Positions 38,101 through 46,589 of a stretch of 64,000 nucleotides of DNA are shown here, piece by piece. The notes below the pieces were generated by a model. It worked only from the letters and a program-made list of their open reading frames with translations. It made no database searches and had not been told where the DNA came from. The stretch is from Agrypnia vestita. Taxonomy: Eukaryota > Arthropoda > Insecta > Trichoptera > Phryganeidae. The position numbers and the translations under genes are program-made. The stretch covers positions 186,001-250,000 of the forward strand of contig JADDOH010000466.1 of NCBI GenBank assembly GCA_016648135.1, in the 5' to 3' direction. Position 1 is the first letter of the stretch. Each line of letters begins with the position of its first letter.

Positions 38101-41100
38101 TTCATTTTGTAAACTGAGTGACGCAAAGAAAAAAAACAATTGAGGAAAAAACAAATGAATTATAATTTTCAAAACACAAATACATGAGTAAATAGCTGTA
38201 TAAATTTGGATTTGGAATTCCTAACCAAAGAGAAGATATTTGAGATCAAATTTGCCAGTACGGCAAAACGCCAATTTCATATGTAAGGACCTAATATAAA
38301 AAATAACAATATTTAATTAATTAAAAATAACATCAAATCTGGTCAAAGGTGTAGGAGAATCCTGCTTCGGAAAACCCCTTCAGACATGGTATATATCAAT
38401 ACCCAAAGCGATATTTTTCAGCATAGCGGCAGCTCTTCCAACAGGCATAACCATCGGCATGGGGATTATGTATTTAATTATTATTGGTTAAATTATAAGT
38501 TGGTTAGTTAGTGTCCTTTCCTTTGGCCAAGGATGAATCTTTGTCAGGTATCTGGGATTCATAGTGAATGTACGAATGTGCGTCTGGGTTTTTACTTGTT
38601 CCGTGCTAAATATAACAATATCGCAACAAGGTACGGTCAGTAGTTCTAAATAACTCTCCAAGTGCGTGTTTTCCTTGAGGCTTTTGTAATAGCGCACACA
38701 TACGGCGCACCCCTTTTATTCAATTTTCCCTCTCTATCTCCCGTCCCTTTCATGCGCTCAGACAGACGTTCATCCAGATAAATTACAGTAAGGTTGGTCA
38801 ACCAACTCTGTTTCCTTGTTCCATTTTGATTTGATCCATTCCAGATTCTGGAAATTGTACAAGAGGATGGACTACATGATGGACGGGATCGCGTACTTCG
38901 TCACGCAGACCTGGAACTTTAAAAACCACAACATGCCCCGGCTCATCGCCAACCTGTCCCAGGAGGACCGCAAGCTCTACTTCTGCGATATGAGGCAGAT
39001 AAACTGGAACGAATATTTTAGGTAGGTGCGCTTTCAATTTCTGTACAACACTATCGTTCTAGATATTATATGATCGTGAAAACACGTCAGTTAAAACCGA
39101 CGGTCCAGGAAAAAGAATTTCAATGGTTCTGAATTATCGGCCTTAAGTGACGTGTTTTTACGATTGTATAAGAGCGACAAGTCTCCCCTTGAAGATGACT
39201 AATGCAATCTGCTTGAAATATCGGTGGTATAACGATCCTTCTCAGGACCTACCAAAATAAAAAGCAGAAAGGGGCGGAGACCCACCCTATCCTGGAACTG
39301 TTATAGAAGTGTCTACTTCCTTACCAGCTCCTCTCAGCAAATCATCCCGTGAGTTTATTTATTATTGATCAAAGTTTAACTTCGACTTTCAATCCCTTTC
39401 TGCATCTGTTGGGTTTTGAGTTTATTTAGTATACAGAATAATGTACATTTCATCAACAATCTATACGTGCTACTCGTGCTGCTACAGAAGCAGTAAAAGC
39501 GACCATAGAATTCACAGCCACTCCCAGAGGGGAGAGGGGAGAAAGACATCACAGATATATTTTGGTCCCGCTACCGCGACCACGGACCAGTGGAAATTCA
39601 CTCTGTCCAGGTCACAACAAACCACAGGAAAGCGTCATAGAGATTACTCTCTCAGCTCTCCCCAGCAGCCGGTCTTCCTAACATCTCCCAGCGGGAGATC
39701 CATACTCTAACGAACTCTCAGAAAAGTCTGAGGTTTTTTTCACAGCTCAGGAGATCGGTATTCAGGACTTCAGGACCTACTGTCGCGAGAAAATTTACCT
39801 ACTCAACCTTAATCTTACATTAATATTGATTAATTATTTAAATCCACTGTGTTCCGAAGCTCTTCCGGACTGTGAGCTTGCTACTTTTTTACCGCAGGCA
39901 GGCAGCTGACCTTACCCACGAACCCTCCTCCTTTTGCATCTGGGCTCTGAACCGGCATTGGTGGACATAAAAATCTCCGTAGATAAGACTAAGAGCATGG
40001 TGAAATCGAAACAGCCAGTACGATGCAAGCTTGCAATAGATGATAAAACAATAGAGCAAGTAATGGGCTTCAAGTCCTTGGGTGTCGAGATATCCAGCAG
40101 TAACAACCTCTACGAAGAAGTAAGAGACCAAGCAAACAAAGCCGTGACTGTTGCTGGATGCTTGATAAATACTGTCTGGAGAAGAGACCACTTACTCAAG
40201 AAGAGCAAAGTAAAAATATGTAAGACCTGTGTCCGTCCAATCATGACGTACGGTATCGAGACAAGGGCTGACACTACCAGAACTAAAAATCTCCTAAGAA
40301 CAATTGAGACGAAGTCTCTCCGACCCATTGCGGGACTGACAATCCGAGACCGAGTGAGGAATTCCGAAATACGAAGGACTTGCGACGTCGAGGATATTGT
40401 CCGATGGGAAAGATCTAGAAGATGTTACTGAAGAGGTCATGCGGAGAGAGCTTGTTCTGAGAGAGTAGTGAGCGTCGCAGCGAACAAGCTGCCATCAGGT
40501 ACCAGACTCCCAGGAAGACCGCATAAAAGATAGCGAGATAGCTGGACATCTGTATCCAAGGAACAGGCTCCGAGCAATGACAGGACGCAGTCCTAGATGA
40601 AGTAGAAGAAGAAGAATTATTTAAATATTGTTTTTTTTTCATTCTTATTCCATTAAGGTGATTTTAGGTTTTTTTTACTATTTATTACCAATCTTAATTA
40701 GTGATATATTTATTAAGTTTCTTCGTGTCAGTCTTCTAAGTAGTCAACGATTTCTCGATGAATATGGCTCAGAGAGCATTGTGTATTCATGCTTGTCCAA
40801 TTTATCTTTTGTAATTTTGCTACCTCAAATGAAATTAAGATTATGGAAAAGATTCGTGGCGGTGTGGACCTGTAAACACAAGTAGCGAAGCTACCTATAC
40901 TTGCACATTCCACAACTCACCACGGTCCCTAAACTCTCCTTATATTCTGGAAAGAAATGTCGTTCCAGAACTTGCGAAAGGTGATGACCAAGAGTAAAAG
41001 AGGCTTTCAGTGAAAGATAACCAGCGACGCCGTGGTGCCATCAGTCGTGTCTCCATCGTTGATCCATACACCACAGACATTGCGAGCTCCGGGTTGTGTA

Positions 41101-44100
41101 CTTATGTGAGAAATAAATATCTGCACATAAACTCTCTTTCACTCCAAATATTCCCATAAATCTTTCTACTCTGAAAATTGTTACATAAGTCAGTGACTTG
41201 ACTATGTAACCAATGAAAGGAAATGAAATCAAAAAATAAATATTTCGTACTGTTATTTTTTGCCAAAATACGAATACATATACTAACCATGCCTGTATTT
41301 TTTCTAGCACATACTTCCTGGGCTTTAGAAGATATCTGCTGAGAGAAGATGATTCGACGATACCAGCTGCCAGGAAGAAATACTTCATGTAAGACTCTTA
41401 ATGGATACATTAATTCCAAGAGCTAATGGTGCATTTATATTTATTTACTAACGCTGTAGGTACATCTAACTGCCTTAACATGCCTTAACTATTTTCTAAC
41501 TACCTTAACATGCCTTAACTATTTTCTAACTACCTTAACATGCCTTAACTATTTTCTAACTACCTTAACATGCCTAAGGCCTTAAATTTAGTAGTTTCCT
41601 CCGGATTGCCCGATTTAAATATAGGAGAGATAATGGCTCGTTTATAGTTTGACGGAAAAATTCCAGTTTCTATACTTAGGTTTATTATATGCATTAGAGG
41701 TTTAGATATTTGTTTTTTGATAAATTTTAAGATATTACCCGTGTATCCGTCATAGCCTGGTGCTGATCCACTTTTTAAAGATGTAATAATTTGTTCAATT
41801 TCTTCAATCGTGGTAGGTAAGAATTTTTCCAATTTATTCTCTGTATATGTTGTTTTTGGAATTGATGTGTCAGTGATCTGTGGATTTGTAATTTTTTTTG
41901 CCAAATTTTTACCGACGTTGGCAAAGAAATTATTAAAAATATCTGCCGCTTCACGGGGATTTTCAGAGCAGTTTATCTTAGTGTTTTCGTGTGAGAGGAT
42001 ACTTATATTTTCTTTTTTTGATTGTTTTTTTATCAATTATCTCATTGATTATTTTCCATACTCTCTTACTATCGTTTTTTGCAGACTCTAAATTTTTTTA
42101 TAATAATTTTCTTTGGTAGTTTTTATTAGAAATGAAAGATTTTTTTTGTAAGCTTTTATATATGTATTAAGTTGCTCGTTATTTGGTTGCTTTTTATATT
42201 TTTTTATTAGAGTTTCTTTGTATCTTATTGATACCATTAGACCGTGAGTAATCCAGGGTTTTATTGGTTTGTATTTCGAGGACTTGTATTTGGGTGAAGA
42301 GTATTTTGCAGCGTCGATATATTTAGATAAAGTGTCATCAAATATGTTACAACATTCATTGACATCATTACTACTGTACAGGTGAGTCCATTTCTCAGAG
42401 TTTAAATTGTTTATAAGATTATCATTTAATTTTATTAGTTGTATGTTTTGCGTTTGAGGAGCTGTAATCGTTGCTTGAAGGTTTGTAATTAAATTGTATT
42501 TGTATTTGAATATAGTAGCGTAATGATCTGTAATTTCAGTGTGAATGATACCAGAAACAATTTTGTTTATGTCTGGAATGTTACAATGTATATGGTCAAT
42601 GCAAGATGGTCGTTGATTTTTTATATTTCTTGTATATCCGTTTATACATGACATGAAGTTTAATTCTGCTAGCATATTTAAATAATTATCTTTATTATCA
42701 CATTAGTAGTCGTCAGCTATATTTAGATTTATATCTCCTAAAATAATGGCATTTTCGTGTTTTAATTTTGATAATATTTTTCTTAACTCTTCTATAAAGG
42801 TAGTTATTAATGATAGATGCGTTCTATATATTGCTAAGATGTTAAATAAATTACCTTTGTATTTTATTTTTAAGTGTAGGATATTAACATCTTTGACTTT
42901 AATTTCTTCGAAGTTTATTACTGTGTATATATTTGAAACAAAAATACCTATTCCACTATTTTTATTTATAAATTTATCGGTTGCATAGTATGTATATTTT
43001 GAAATGCTAAAGTTAACGTCGCGCGACGAGTGCGTTTCTGTTAACACTATAACGTCCAGCCTATTTAAAGAATTAGCAACAACTGTAAGAAATTCGTCGA
43101 AGTTTTTTTGCAAACTTCTAATGTTCATTTGAATAATTACTAGGCTACTGTCGGGATTTGATTCTATTATATGGTTTGTATCGGTTGTCGTCTGAAAAAT
43201 TCTTTCGTCTATTTTGATTTTTTTATTTATGGAATTTGAAATGAAATCATTCATTGTTGAAATTTGAAAATTAATTTAATTTAATTTATAGCTTTTATCT
43301 AAGAGGTGATCTGGTGATTTTTTTTTTTTTTGGATATTCGAAAGAATGGTATGCATATACAGGGTTATTAGGTTATTAGGTTCTAAAGATTGGAACACCA
43401 ACTCGTCGTTCCTTTCTTTTGTTAATATTGTCTTTAATAAATAATGTAAATAGTGAAGCATTAGAATTAGTAACAAAAATGTTTCTAAGTTTTGTCACTC
43501 ACTCGTATTCAATTTTGTCGTTTGCTAGTTCTAACATTTTTTTCCTGTATTCGCAATGTGGGTTGTCAGTTTTGTGGTCGGTTAAATATTTCATGTTAAA
43601 TCGTTGATTTTGTGTTTAACAGTTGTTGCAGGTAGGTTTCTCCTTTGAATTTGGATAGCTTGTTTCCGTGTGGTCTCCTGCGCAATGGCGGCATGTCGGT
43701 GGTTGGGTCCTGTTTAAGCGTCTTAGGGCCGGTTGTTTCAAGTTGGATTAAAGTAAGCGTTCTTTTAAAGCATAGACTTTTACGTTTTCCACCAATCAGA
43801 CGATCCGTTTTCGTAAAAATCTATGCTTTTATCGACCGCTTACTTTGATCGAACTTGAAACAACCGGGCCTTAGTGCCGTATGGCTAAATTTCTGGCAGT
43901 GGAAGAAAGCGCGTTTGCGCACATTCTTTTGAATGCGGTCTAGCTACAGTGACGTATCATAATATATTATTGCGTCCACCTATTTTTTGTTAATTCACAG
44001 GAATTGGGAAAAATGTGTAAGTTTTTTTTACAGTTCCTTAAGAGATGTATTAATTCCAGGTTGTACGTCCTCCACACTGCCCTCAGGCTGGTGCTGTACC

Positions 44101-44174
44101 TGATGGGGTTGTGTGGACTCTATAAGGCCGGAACATCCCTCAGGAATTATATTACAAGATTTACCTCAGCGTGA
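26019..44174 (+). CDS. FAR: Fatty acyl-CoA reductase A (FAR-A), 8 exons, 5' part not found
   Basis: Alcohol-forming FARs reduce fatty acyl-CoA to fatty alcohol with NADPH at the ER or peroxisome; in moths they make pheromone alcohols and waxes. Exons: 26019-26164, 29865-29974, 31441-31534, 34084-34191, 36289-36546, 38845-39021, 41308-41388, 44060-44174. All junctions are GT/AG and all phases close, giving 362 residues plus a TGA stop. Visible landmarks in order: FVHVSTAFS, the YAFTK catalytic Tyr-x-x-x-Lys (visible residues 58-62), FRPSIV, a PRWIDNWNG block, IPVDMCVNG, then the FAR_C domain ([10 protein letters not shown] to NWNEYF), a basic FRRYLL stretch and a hydrophobic tail ([12 protein letters not shown]). 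FARs are usually about 510-540 residues, so some 150-170 N-terminal residues, including the glycine-rich NAD(P) loop, are missing. Introns are 1.5-3.7 kb and full of transposon remnants. No frameshift or stop breaks the frame. Which FAR subfamily it belongs to cannot be settled by eye. Confidence 0.93.
26366..26918 (-). mobile_element. Family D repeat, copy 2 in FAR-A intron
   Basis: Inverse of copy 1: taacccataaaaaccaagtt at the left and gttaaaagaaaggaagtaaa at the right, with ggttaaaaattgatccaaag inside. About 550 bp. Confidence 0.8.
27402..27549. mobile_element. MITE, TAA target duplication, 148 bp
   Basis: Nearly whole-length palindrome: starts GGCCCGGTTGCTTCAAGTTG and ends with its inverse, with TAA on both sides (27399-27401, 27550-27552). 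A second copy is at 43726-43870. Three-base TWA targets fit PIF/Harbinger-type MITEs. Confidence 0.88.
27571..29231 (-). mobile_element. Pogo-type DNA transposon, internally deleted
   Basis: Inverted ends GGGGAGGGTGGGGCGTGTTG (plus TGAC) at 27572 and its reverse complement near 29230 are flanked by TA on both sides. Subterminal copies of GTCACAACCTGCCCC occur at 27768-27815, 28815-28862 and 29188-29215. On the minus strand 28710-28330 reads as a pogo-like N-terminal helix-turn-helix in broken frames ([30 protein letters not shown]), and 28305-27990 as a lysine/glutamate-rich tail. The DDE catalytic core expected between them is absent. Confidence 0.8.
29385..29790 (-). mobile_element. LINE C-terminal fragment in FAR-A intron
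   Basis: Minus strand reads [31 protein letters not shown], then [20 protein letters not shown] and further broken segments, the late polymerase region of a LINE. Several stops. It ends about 75 bp before the catalytic exon. Confidence 0.7.
29865..29974 (+). CDS. FAR-A exon with catalytic YxxxK
   Basis: Acceptor ttccag, donor GTTTGT (weaker than its neighbours). It encodes [18 protein letters not shown] and then [13 protein letters not shown]. The Tyr and Lys of YAFTK are the short-chain dehydrogenase-type catalytic pair. 110 nt, as in FAR-B; 23 of 36 complete codons agree with FAR-B. Confidence 0.94.
30332..30350 (-). mobile_element. tRNA-Lys-type primer binding site of an LTR element
   Basis: Minus strand reads TGGCGCCCAACGTGGGGCT, the sequence complementary to the 3' end of insect tRNA-Lys used as a primer by gypsy-like elements. 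No gag or pol sequence follows on the minus strand, so only an LTR edge and primer site remain. Confidence 0.65.
30353..30790 (-). mobile_element. Possible remnant LTR
   Basis: The sequence upstream of the primer site on the minus strand ends ...CA next to it and holds an AATAAA (minus, near 30575). The far end and a target duplication cannot be set. Inference from the adjacent primer site only. Confidence 0.3.
31441..31534 (+). CDS. FAR-A exon (PRWIDNWNG block)
   Basis: Acceptor gttttttcag, donor GTACGT. G carried from the previous exon plus TG gives Val, so the reading runs [20 protein letters not shown]. This matches the conserved FAR segment EPxPGWIDNxNGP...GVLR at the end of the NAD-binding domain. 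94 nt, same as FAR-B. Confidence 0.93.
31632..31764. repeat. Short tandem array in FAR-A intron
   Basis: Repeats of agttttagtaaaatgtaac (18-21 bp) run about seven times with small changes. Confidence 0.88.
31798..32500 (-). mobile_element. LINE C-terminus and 3' end in FAR-A intron
   Basis: Minus strand begins [20 protein letters not shown] and SPHYV, then a 124-codon frame (32370-31996) with [35 protein letters not shown] and [14 protein letters not shown]. The 3'UTR ends in the shared hairpin plus TAAA tail at 31798-31835. Confidence 0.88.
33170..33447. repeat. GC-rich repeat F, copy 1 (FAR-A intron)
   Basis: About 280 bp, CpG-rich: catgtattcactaaggaaca, acgtgacgttgcaacgtcg, tctacgtgccgtggcaacgt, accacgtggt. 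Near-identical to 63606-63883. Left and right edges carry a direct repeat (aaattgtccctcaac / aaattgttccccaac). A 77-codon minus frame is open in both copies. Confidence 0.85.
34084..34191 (+). CDS. FAR-A exon (IPVDMCVNG block)
   Basis: Acceptor gtttcag, donor GTAAGT. AG plus A gives Arg, then [20 protein letters not shown] and [15 protein letters not shown]. The PVDM motif is conserved in the linker between the Rossmann and C-terminal domains of FARs. 108 nt, same as FAR-B. The exon contains no ATG-initiated long frame and was found from homology and splice sites. Confidence 0.92.
34385..34725 (+). mobile_element. LINE C-terminal fragment in FAR-A intron
   Basis: Reads [33 protein letters not shown], then 3'UTR and the hairpin end (gtaaaagcctataaaggcgt, A-rich tail). 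Same family as 31.8 and 45.5 kb. Confidence 0.78.
35040..35303. mobile_element. Foldback B copy (B2) in FAR-A intron
   Basis: Left actgagacgaagctaggtat and right ggctttgtctctgtgtgaca are inverse. Arms contain tggctggcttcaatgattac and, inverted, gatcaatttagccagccata. Confidence 0.78.
35315..35880. repeat. Tandem array, about four units of 120-127 bp
   Basis: Units share gatgcaaatctgtac, ggccgatcggactcaaaa, aggactcggcggg and a C-rich ctcccctatt stretch, near 35360, 35480, 35605 and 35730. It is preceded by tctatacctataaaactcaa and tgtctgtctgtctgtt, words often seen at lepidopteran Helitron ends (from memory), so a Helitron-type origin is possible. Confidence 0.7.
36289..36546 (+). CDS. FAR-A exon, start of FAR_C domain
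   Basis: Acceptor tgtcgtag, donor GTGAGT. It encodes [19 protein letters not shown], then a middle with [14 protein letters not shown], then [20 protein letters not shown]. The YNYVL and HSVPA...GKKP blocks are hallmarks of the FAR_C ('sterile') domain. 258 nt, one codon longer than the FAR-B equivalent. Confidence 0.94.
37008..38294 (-). mobile_element. Mariner transposon, complete ends, 1287 bp
   Basis: Perfect 29-bp terminal inverted repeats lie at 37008-37036 and 38266-38294 (start TTAGGTCCTTACATATGAAA) and TA duplicates flank both sides (37006-37007, 38295-38296). Between them is one full transposase frame with a single internal stop. Size, TTAGGT tips and protein motifs place it among mariners close to the cecropia/Hsmar1 group (family placement from memory). 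It sits in a FAR-A intron and is itself inserted in the 3'UTR of a LINE fragment. Confidence 0.96.
37086..38105 (-). pseudogene. Mariner transposase, D,D34D, broken by one TGA
   Basis: Cut-and-paste transposase of the Tc1/mariner superfamily, 339 codons plus stop if read from the ATG at 38105-38103. N-terminal helix-turn-helix region (about residues 1-105), linker motif WVPHEL at 114-119, catalytic Asp in TCDEKW (151), HDNA (243) and YSPDLAPTD (278), with 34 residues between the last two. Codon 246 (37370-37368) is TGA where related mariners have Arg in the HDNARPHTA motif; CGA to TGA is a one-base CpG-type transition. No other stop or frameshift is visible, so inactivation looks recent or the copy is non-autonomous through this change alone. 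Confidence 0.95.
38845..39021 (+). CDS. FAR-A exon, FAR_C domain core
   Basis: Acceptor cattccag, donor GTAGGT. AA plus A gives Lys, then [18 protein letters not shown], a WNFKN stretch, [20 protein letters not shown] and YF. The Asp-Arg-Lys-x-Phe-x-Cys-Asp stretch ending in W-x-x-Y-F is typical of FAR C-termini. 177 nt, same as FAR-B. Confidence 0.94.
39040..39930. other. FAR-A intron sequence, unassigned
   Basis: Contains an inverted pair gaaaacacgtcag / ctaagtgacgtgtttt near 39078 and 39145 and an 89-codon frame at 39441-39710 with no recognised domain. The LINE at 39934 follows; part of this may be its diverged 5' sequence. Confidence 0.35.
39934..40620 (+). mobile_element. LINE (RTE-like) C-terminal half in FAR-A intron
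   Basis: A 165-codon frame reads [83 protein letters not shown] and [20 protein letters not shown], then a TGA and the continuation [23 protein letters not shown]. It ends agaagaagaagaat, a short GAA tail. Typical reverse transcriptase C-terminus; 5'-truncated. Confidence 0.9.
41308..41388 (+). CDS. FAR-A penultimate exon
   Basis: Acceptor tttttctag, donor GTAAGA. AG plus C gives Ser, then [20 protein letters not shown] and ARKKYF. It is basic and precedes the hydrophobic C-terminal segment, as in other FARs. 81 nt, same as FAR-B (GLFLGMRRYLLKEDDSTLPA). Confidence 0.92.
41471..41576. repeat. 30-bp tandem repeat at LINE breakpoint
   Basis: Units start at 41471, 41501, 41531 and 41561 (partial), each tRccttaacatgccttaact plus attttctaac. 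The array abuts the point where the LINE reading frame is cut, so array and deletion probably arose together. Confidence 0.9.
41577..43254 (-). mobile_element. LINE endonuclease part, 3' half missing
   Basis: Minus-strand frame opens with the APE-type endonuclease: [61 protein letters not shown], a TAA at 42705-42703, then in the same frame [18 protein letters not shown], a linker, two compensating shifts near 42040-42090, and [36 protein letters not shown]. It stops at reverse transcriptase motif 1 (TTKFK where RPIS is expected). CR1/jockey-like. Only the 5' portion survives, the opposite of usual LINE truncation. Confidence 0.92.
43255..43722 (-). mobile_element. Probable 5' part of the same LINE
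   Basis: Upstream of the endonuclease frame the minus strand has short open pieces ([38 protein letters not shown]) that could be remnants of ORF1 or a 5'UTR. No domain recognised. It ends next to the MITE at 43726. Confidence 0.35.
43726..43870. mobile_element. MITE, TTA target duplication, 145 bp
   Basis: Second copy of the 27402 element: GGGCCGGTTGTTTCAAGTTG ... CTTGAAACAACCGGGCC with TTA on both sides (43723-43725, 43871-43873). Both arms contain tctatgctttaa-like words. Confidence 0.88.
44060..44174 (+). CDS. FAR-A last exon with C-terminal membrane segment and stop
   Basis: Acceptor taattccag. AT plus G gives Met, then [20 protein letters not shown] and [17 protein letters not shown] followed by TGA at 44172-44174. 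The hydrophobic run is the expected C-terminal membrane anchor. An AATAAA hexamer follows 96 nt after the stop. Confidence 0.9.
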
Positions 44175-44269
44175 TGCTTCAAGAAGAGAGGTCTTGCGTC
44201 TGACGAAATCCGCATTGAATTATATTCTACTTATATGACTTATTTTAATCAAATGTATTTTTTCTAAAT

Positions 44270-44275
44270 AATAAA
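44270..44275 (+). promoter_or_regulatory. Polyadenylation signal AATAAA of FAR-A
   Basis: AATAAA occurs 96 nt after the FAR-A stop codon, the first such hexamer downstream and at a normal insect 3'UTR distance. A foldback transposon begins at 44352, just past it. No transcript evidence is available here. Confidence 0.45.
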
Positions 44276-44351
44276 TAACAGGTGTAATGGAAAATAATTC
44301 TACTTCTATTCCTTAGCTTAGAATCATCTCTAGACATAAGCATCATGTATA

Positions 44352-44889
44352 CAGGGTTATTTGAAAAGCATTAATAACCTCGCAGGACTATATTCCTGCC
44401 TTGGTTATGAGTCGAAAATGTTCAAGCTATTATGACCTAATGTCAGTAGTTAAGGATATATGCGACATCAAAGTTTGCATTTTCTTTTCAATATTTCTGA
44501 CTTATTTTTTGTGAGACGTTGGATTATTATTACAGTAACTTATATCGAATATGAAAAATTCGTTCCCTTTAATGCAAGACAAATAAAAAAATAAAATAAT
44601 TTAAATTCCGATAGGAAAACATTCCAATTGGATTTTTTCAGGGTTTTTATCATTTTATTTAACTTGTATTGAAACGAATGAATTTTTCCTAATCGATATG
44701 AGTTACTGTAATGATAGTCCAACGTTTTACAAAGAATATGTCAGAAATATTGAAAAAAAAATGTAAACTTTAATGTCGTATATCTCCATAACTATTGATA
44801 TTAGGTCATAATAGCTTGAATATTTTCGACTCATAATCAAGGCAGGATCATAGTCCTGCGAGGTTATTAATGTTTTACAAATAACCCTG
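44352..44889. mobile_element. Long-inverted-repeat foldback A, full copy (A5)
   Basis: 538 bp with TA on each side. Left arm CAGGGTTATTTGAAAAGCAT ... tattcctgcc; right arm is the inverse over about 240 bp. Arms share TGAGTCGAAAATGTTCAAGC, TTTCAATATTTCTGACTTAT and TTACTGTAATGATAGTCCAA. No reading frame. TA target and CAGGG tips suggest a Tc1/mariner-superfamily MITE. Confidence 0.92.
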
Positions 44890-44942
44890 TATAGGCAGAT
44901 ACTGGAAACTCGTCACTCGTCACCCTGACAATGTGCATAATA

Positions 44943-45445
44943 CAGGGTTATTTGGAAAACTTTAATAACCTCGCAGGACTATATTCCTGCCTTAATAATG
45001 AGTCGAAAATTTTCACGACCTAATATCAATAGTTATGGAGATGTGCGGCATCAAAGTTTGCATTTTTTTCTCTGTATTTCTGACCTATTTTTTGTAAGAC
45101 GTTGGACTATCATTACAGTAACTCATATCGATTACGAAAAATTCTCTCGTCTCGAAACAAGTTAAATAAAATGATAAAGACTCTGAAAAAATTCCAATTG
45201 GAATTTGAATGTTTTTATTTTTTTTTACTTGACTCGCATTAAAGGGAATGAATTTTTCATATTCGATATGAGTTACTGTAATGATAGTCCAACGTTTTAC
45301 AAAAAATAAGTCAGAAGTATTGAAAAAAAAATGCAAACTTTGATGTCGTGTATCCCTACAACTATTGATTTTAGGTCACTTTCAACTCATAATCAAGGCA
45401 GGAATATAGACCTGCGAGGTTATTAATGTTTTCCAAATAACCCTG
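44943..45445. mobile_element. Foldback A, full copy (A6) in tandem with A5
   Basis: 503 bp, TA on both sides, starts CAGGGTTATTTGGAAAAC and ends with its inverse. It begins about 53 bp after A5 ends and is closely similar to it throughout. Confidence 0.92.
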
Positions 45446-45495
45446 TATACATTATACGCATAACTAATTACTACTGTTTACTTTTGCTTATACTC

Positions 45496-45880
45496 ACTTT
45501 ATTTATTTATTTATTTATTTATTCATTCATTTACGCCTAAATAGGCTTTTACATATGTAGGTATATAACAGTTATTTGCAAAAATAATATAAACAGAAAG
45601 AAAAACAAAAAAAAAAGTGTATATAATTTACATTATGGCGGAATGAAGCGCTCTCAGTATCGCGCCCCTATACTGTGACAGGCCAGAACCAAACACGTCC
45701 GCTATGTTTGAATAATTGTTACCTAACCTGTGTATTCTAGGTACTAGCGAGTTGTAGTGAGCATTTGTTCTAGTATTGTCACAGTAAAAAGGCGTCGGCA
45801 CTCGAGTAGTTCGACTGGGTACATGGAACATTATTAAGGACAAAATTTCAGGGCTGTGGTTTATCATTATCACTGAGTTT
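45496..45880 (-). mobile_element. LINE C-terminus and TAAA tail
   Basis: Minus strand reads HSPEILSLIMFHVPSRTTRV, RTNAHYNSLVPRIHRLGNNY and VFGSGLSQYRGAI, then 3'UTR, the hairpin end and (AAAT)n (plus-strand TTTA repeats 45498-45525). Same family as 31.8 and 34.4 kb. Confidence 0.85.
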
Positions 45881-46144
45881 TTATCTAAGTATCTTTATTA
45901 ACATTGTCTTTTTTTGGGTTTACAACATATATGGCTGGATTAAGTGAACACTTTACCCTTCCGACGCGGCGGAAGATGCGCTTAGTGTGGCGCCGGCCTA
46001 AATGTACAAGTTGAATGTGCCGAATATAATTAATGAATTCGGAATCGGAATATTATTTCATTCAGAAATTAGTCCCATAAACCGAGCGTTAAGATGTTAC
46101 ACATCAGTAATAACACATCACCTCAAATGTGTATTTTTTTTATT

Positions 46145-46330
46145 TAAAAAAAAAGGGATGCGAACACGGAATACGTGTCACAACAATATTCTTACTATTT
46201 TCAAACAAAGCTAAACGCATGTGCTGTGAAAATAGTACTAACTTGCTGGTATGGTGTGAGGTTCGAACCCGCGACCTTTGGATCACCAGGCGAGAGTCCT
46301 ACACAAGACCAACAAGCTGCTCGTATTTAT
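46145..46330 (-). mobile_element. tRNA-derived SINE, copy 2
   Basis: Minus strand: gactctcgcctggtgatcca, aaggtcgcgggttcgaacct (B box GGTTCGAAC), then ccagcaagttagtacta, body gaaaatagtaagaatattgt, end cacgtattccgtgttcgcat and an A/T run. Confidence 0.78.
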
Positions 46331-46589
46331 TTTTGTTTATTTATTTATTTACTATTACAAGCTACTAGTATTTATTTATGGTTATTGTGTTTAGTTTGTA
46401 GAACTCCATGTTAATTTTAGATGAAAGTTAAAATAAATTAAATTTTTATACATATTATTATTAAGTTCTGAAGATTAAGAGTTATTTTAAATGTAACAAC
46501 AAGCCGAAATAGCTGTCACATTTACAATAACACTTAACCTGCAGAACTTAATAATAATATTTATTAAAATTCAATTTATTTTAGACTTC

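Larger units (their letters stand above)
36920..38465 (-). mobile_element. LINE 3' end split by the mariner
   Basis: Removing the mariner joins 38297-38465 to 36920-37005. Read on the minus strand this matches the last part of the LINE at 24256-24530: end of the reading frame (LPMVMPVG...), the same 3'UTR words, and a tail rich in TTGAA. It is 5'-truncated and oriented against FAR-A. Confidence 0.85.

Noticed and set aside
46145..46330. Possible tRNA gene (GGTTCGAAC B box)
   Set aside because: No full cloverleaf and the same unit recurs with a non-tRNA body at 24.7 and 52.7 kb, so it is a SINE.
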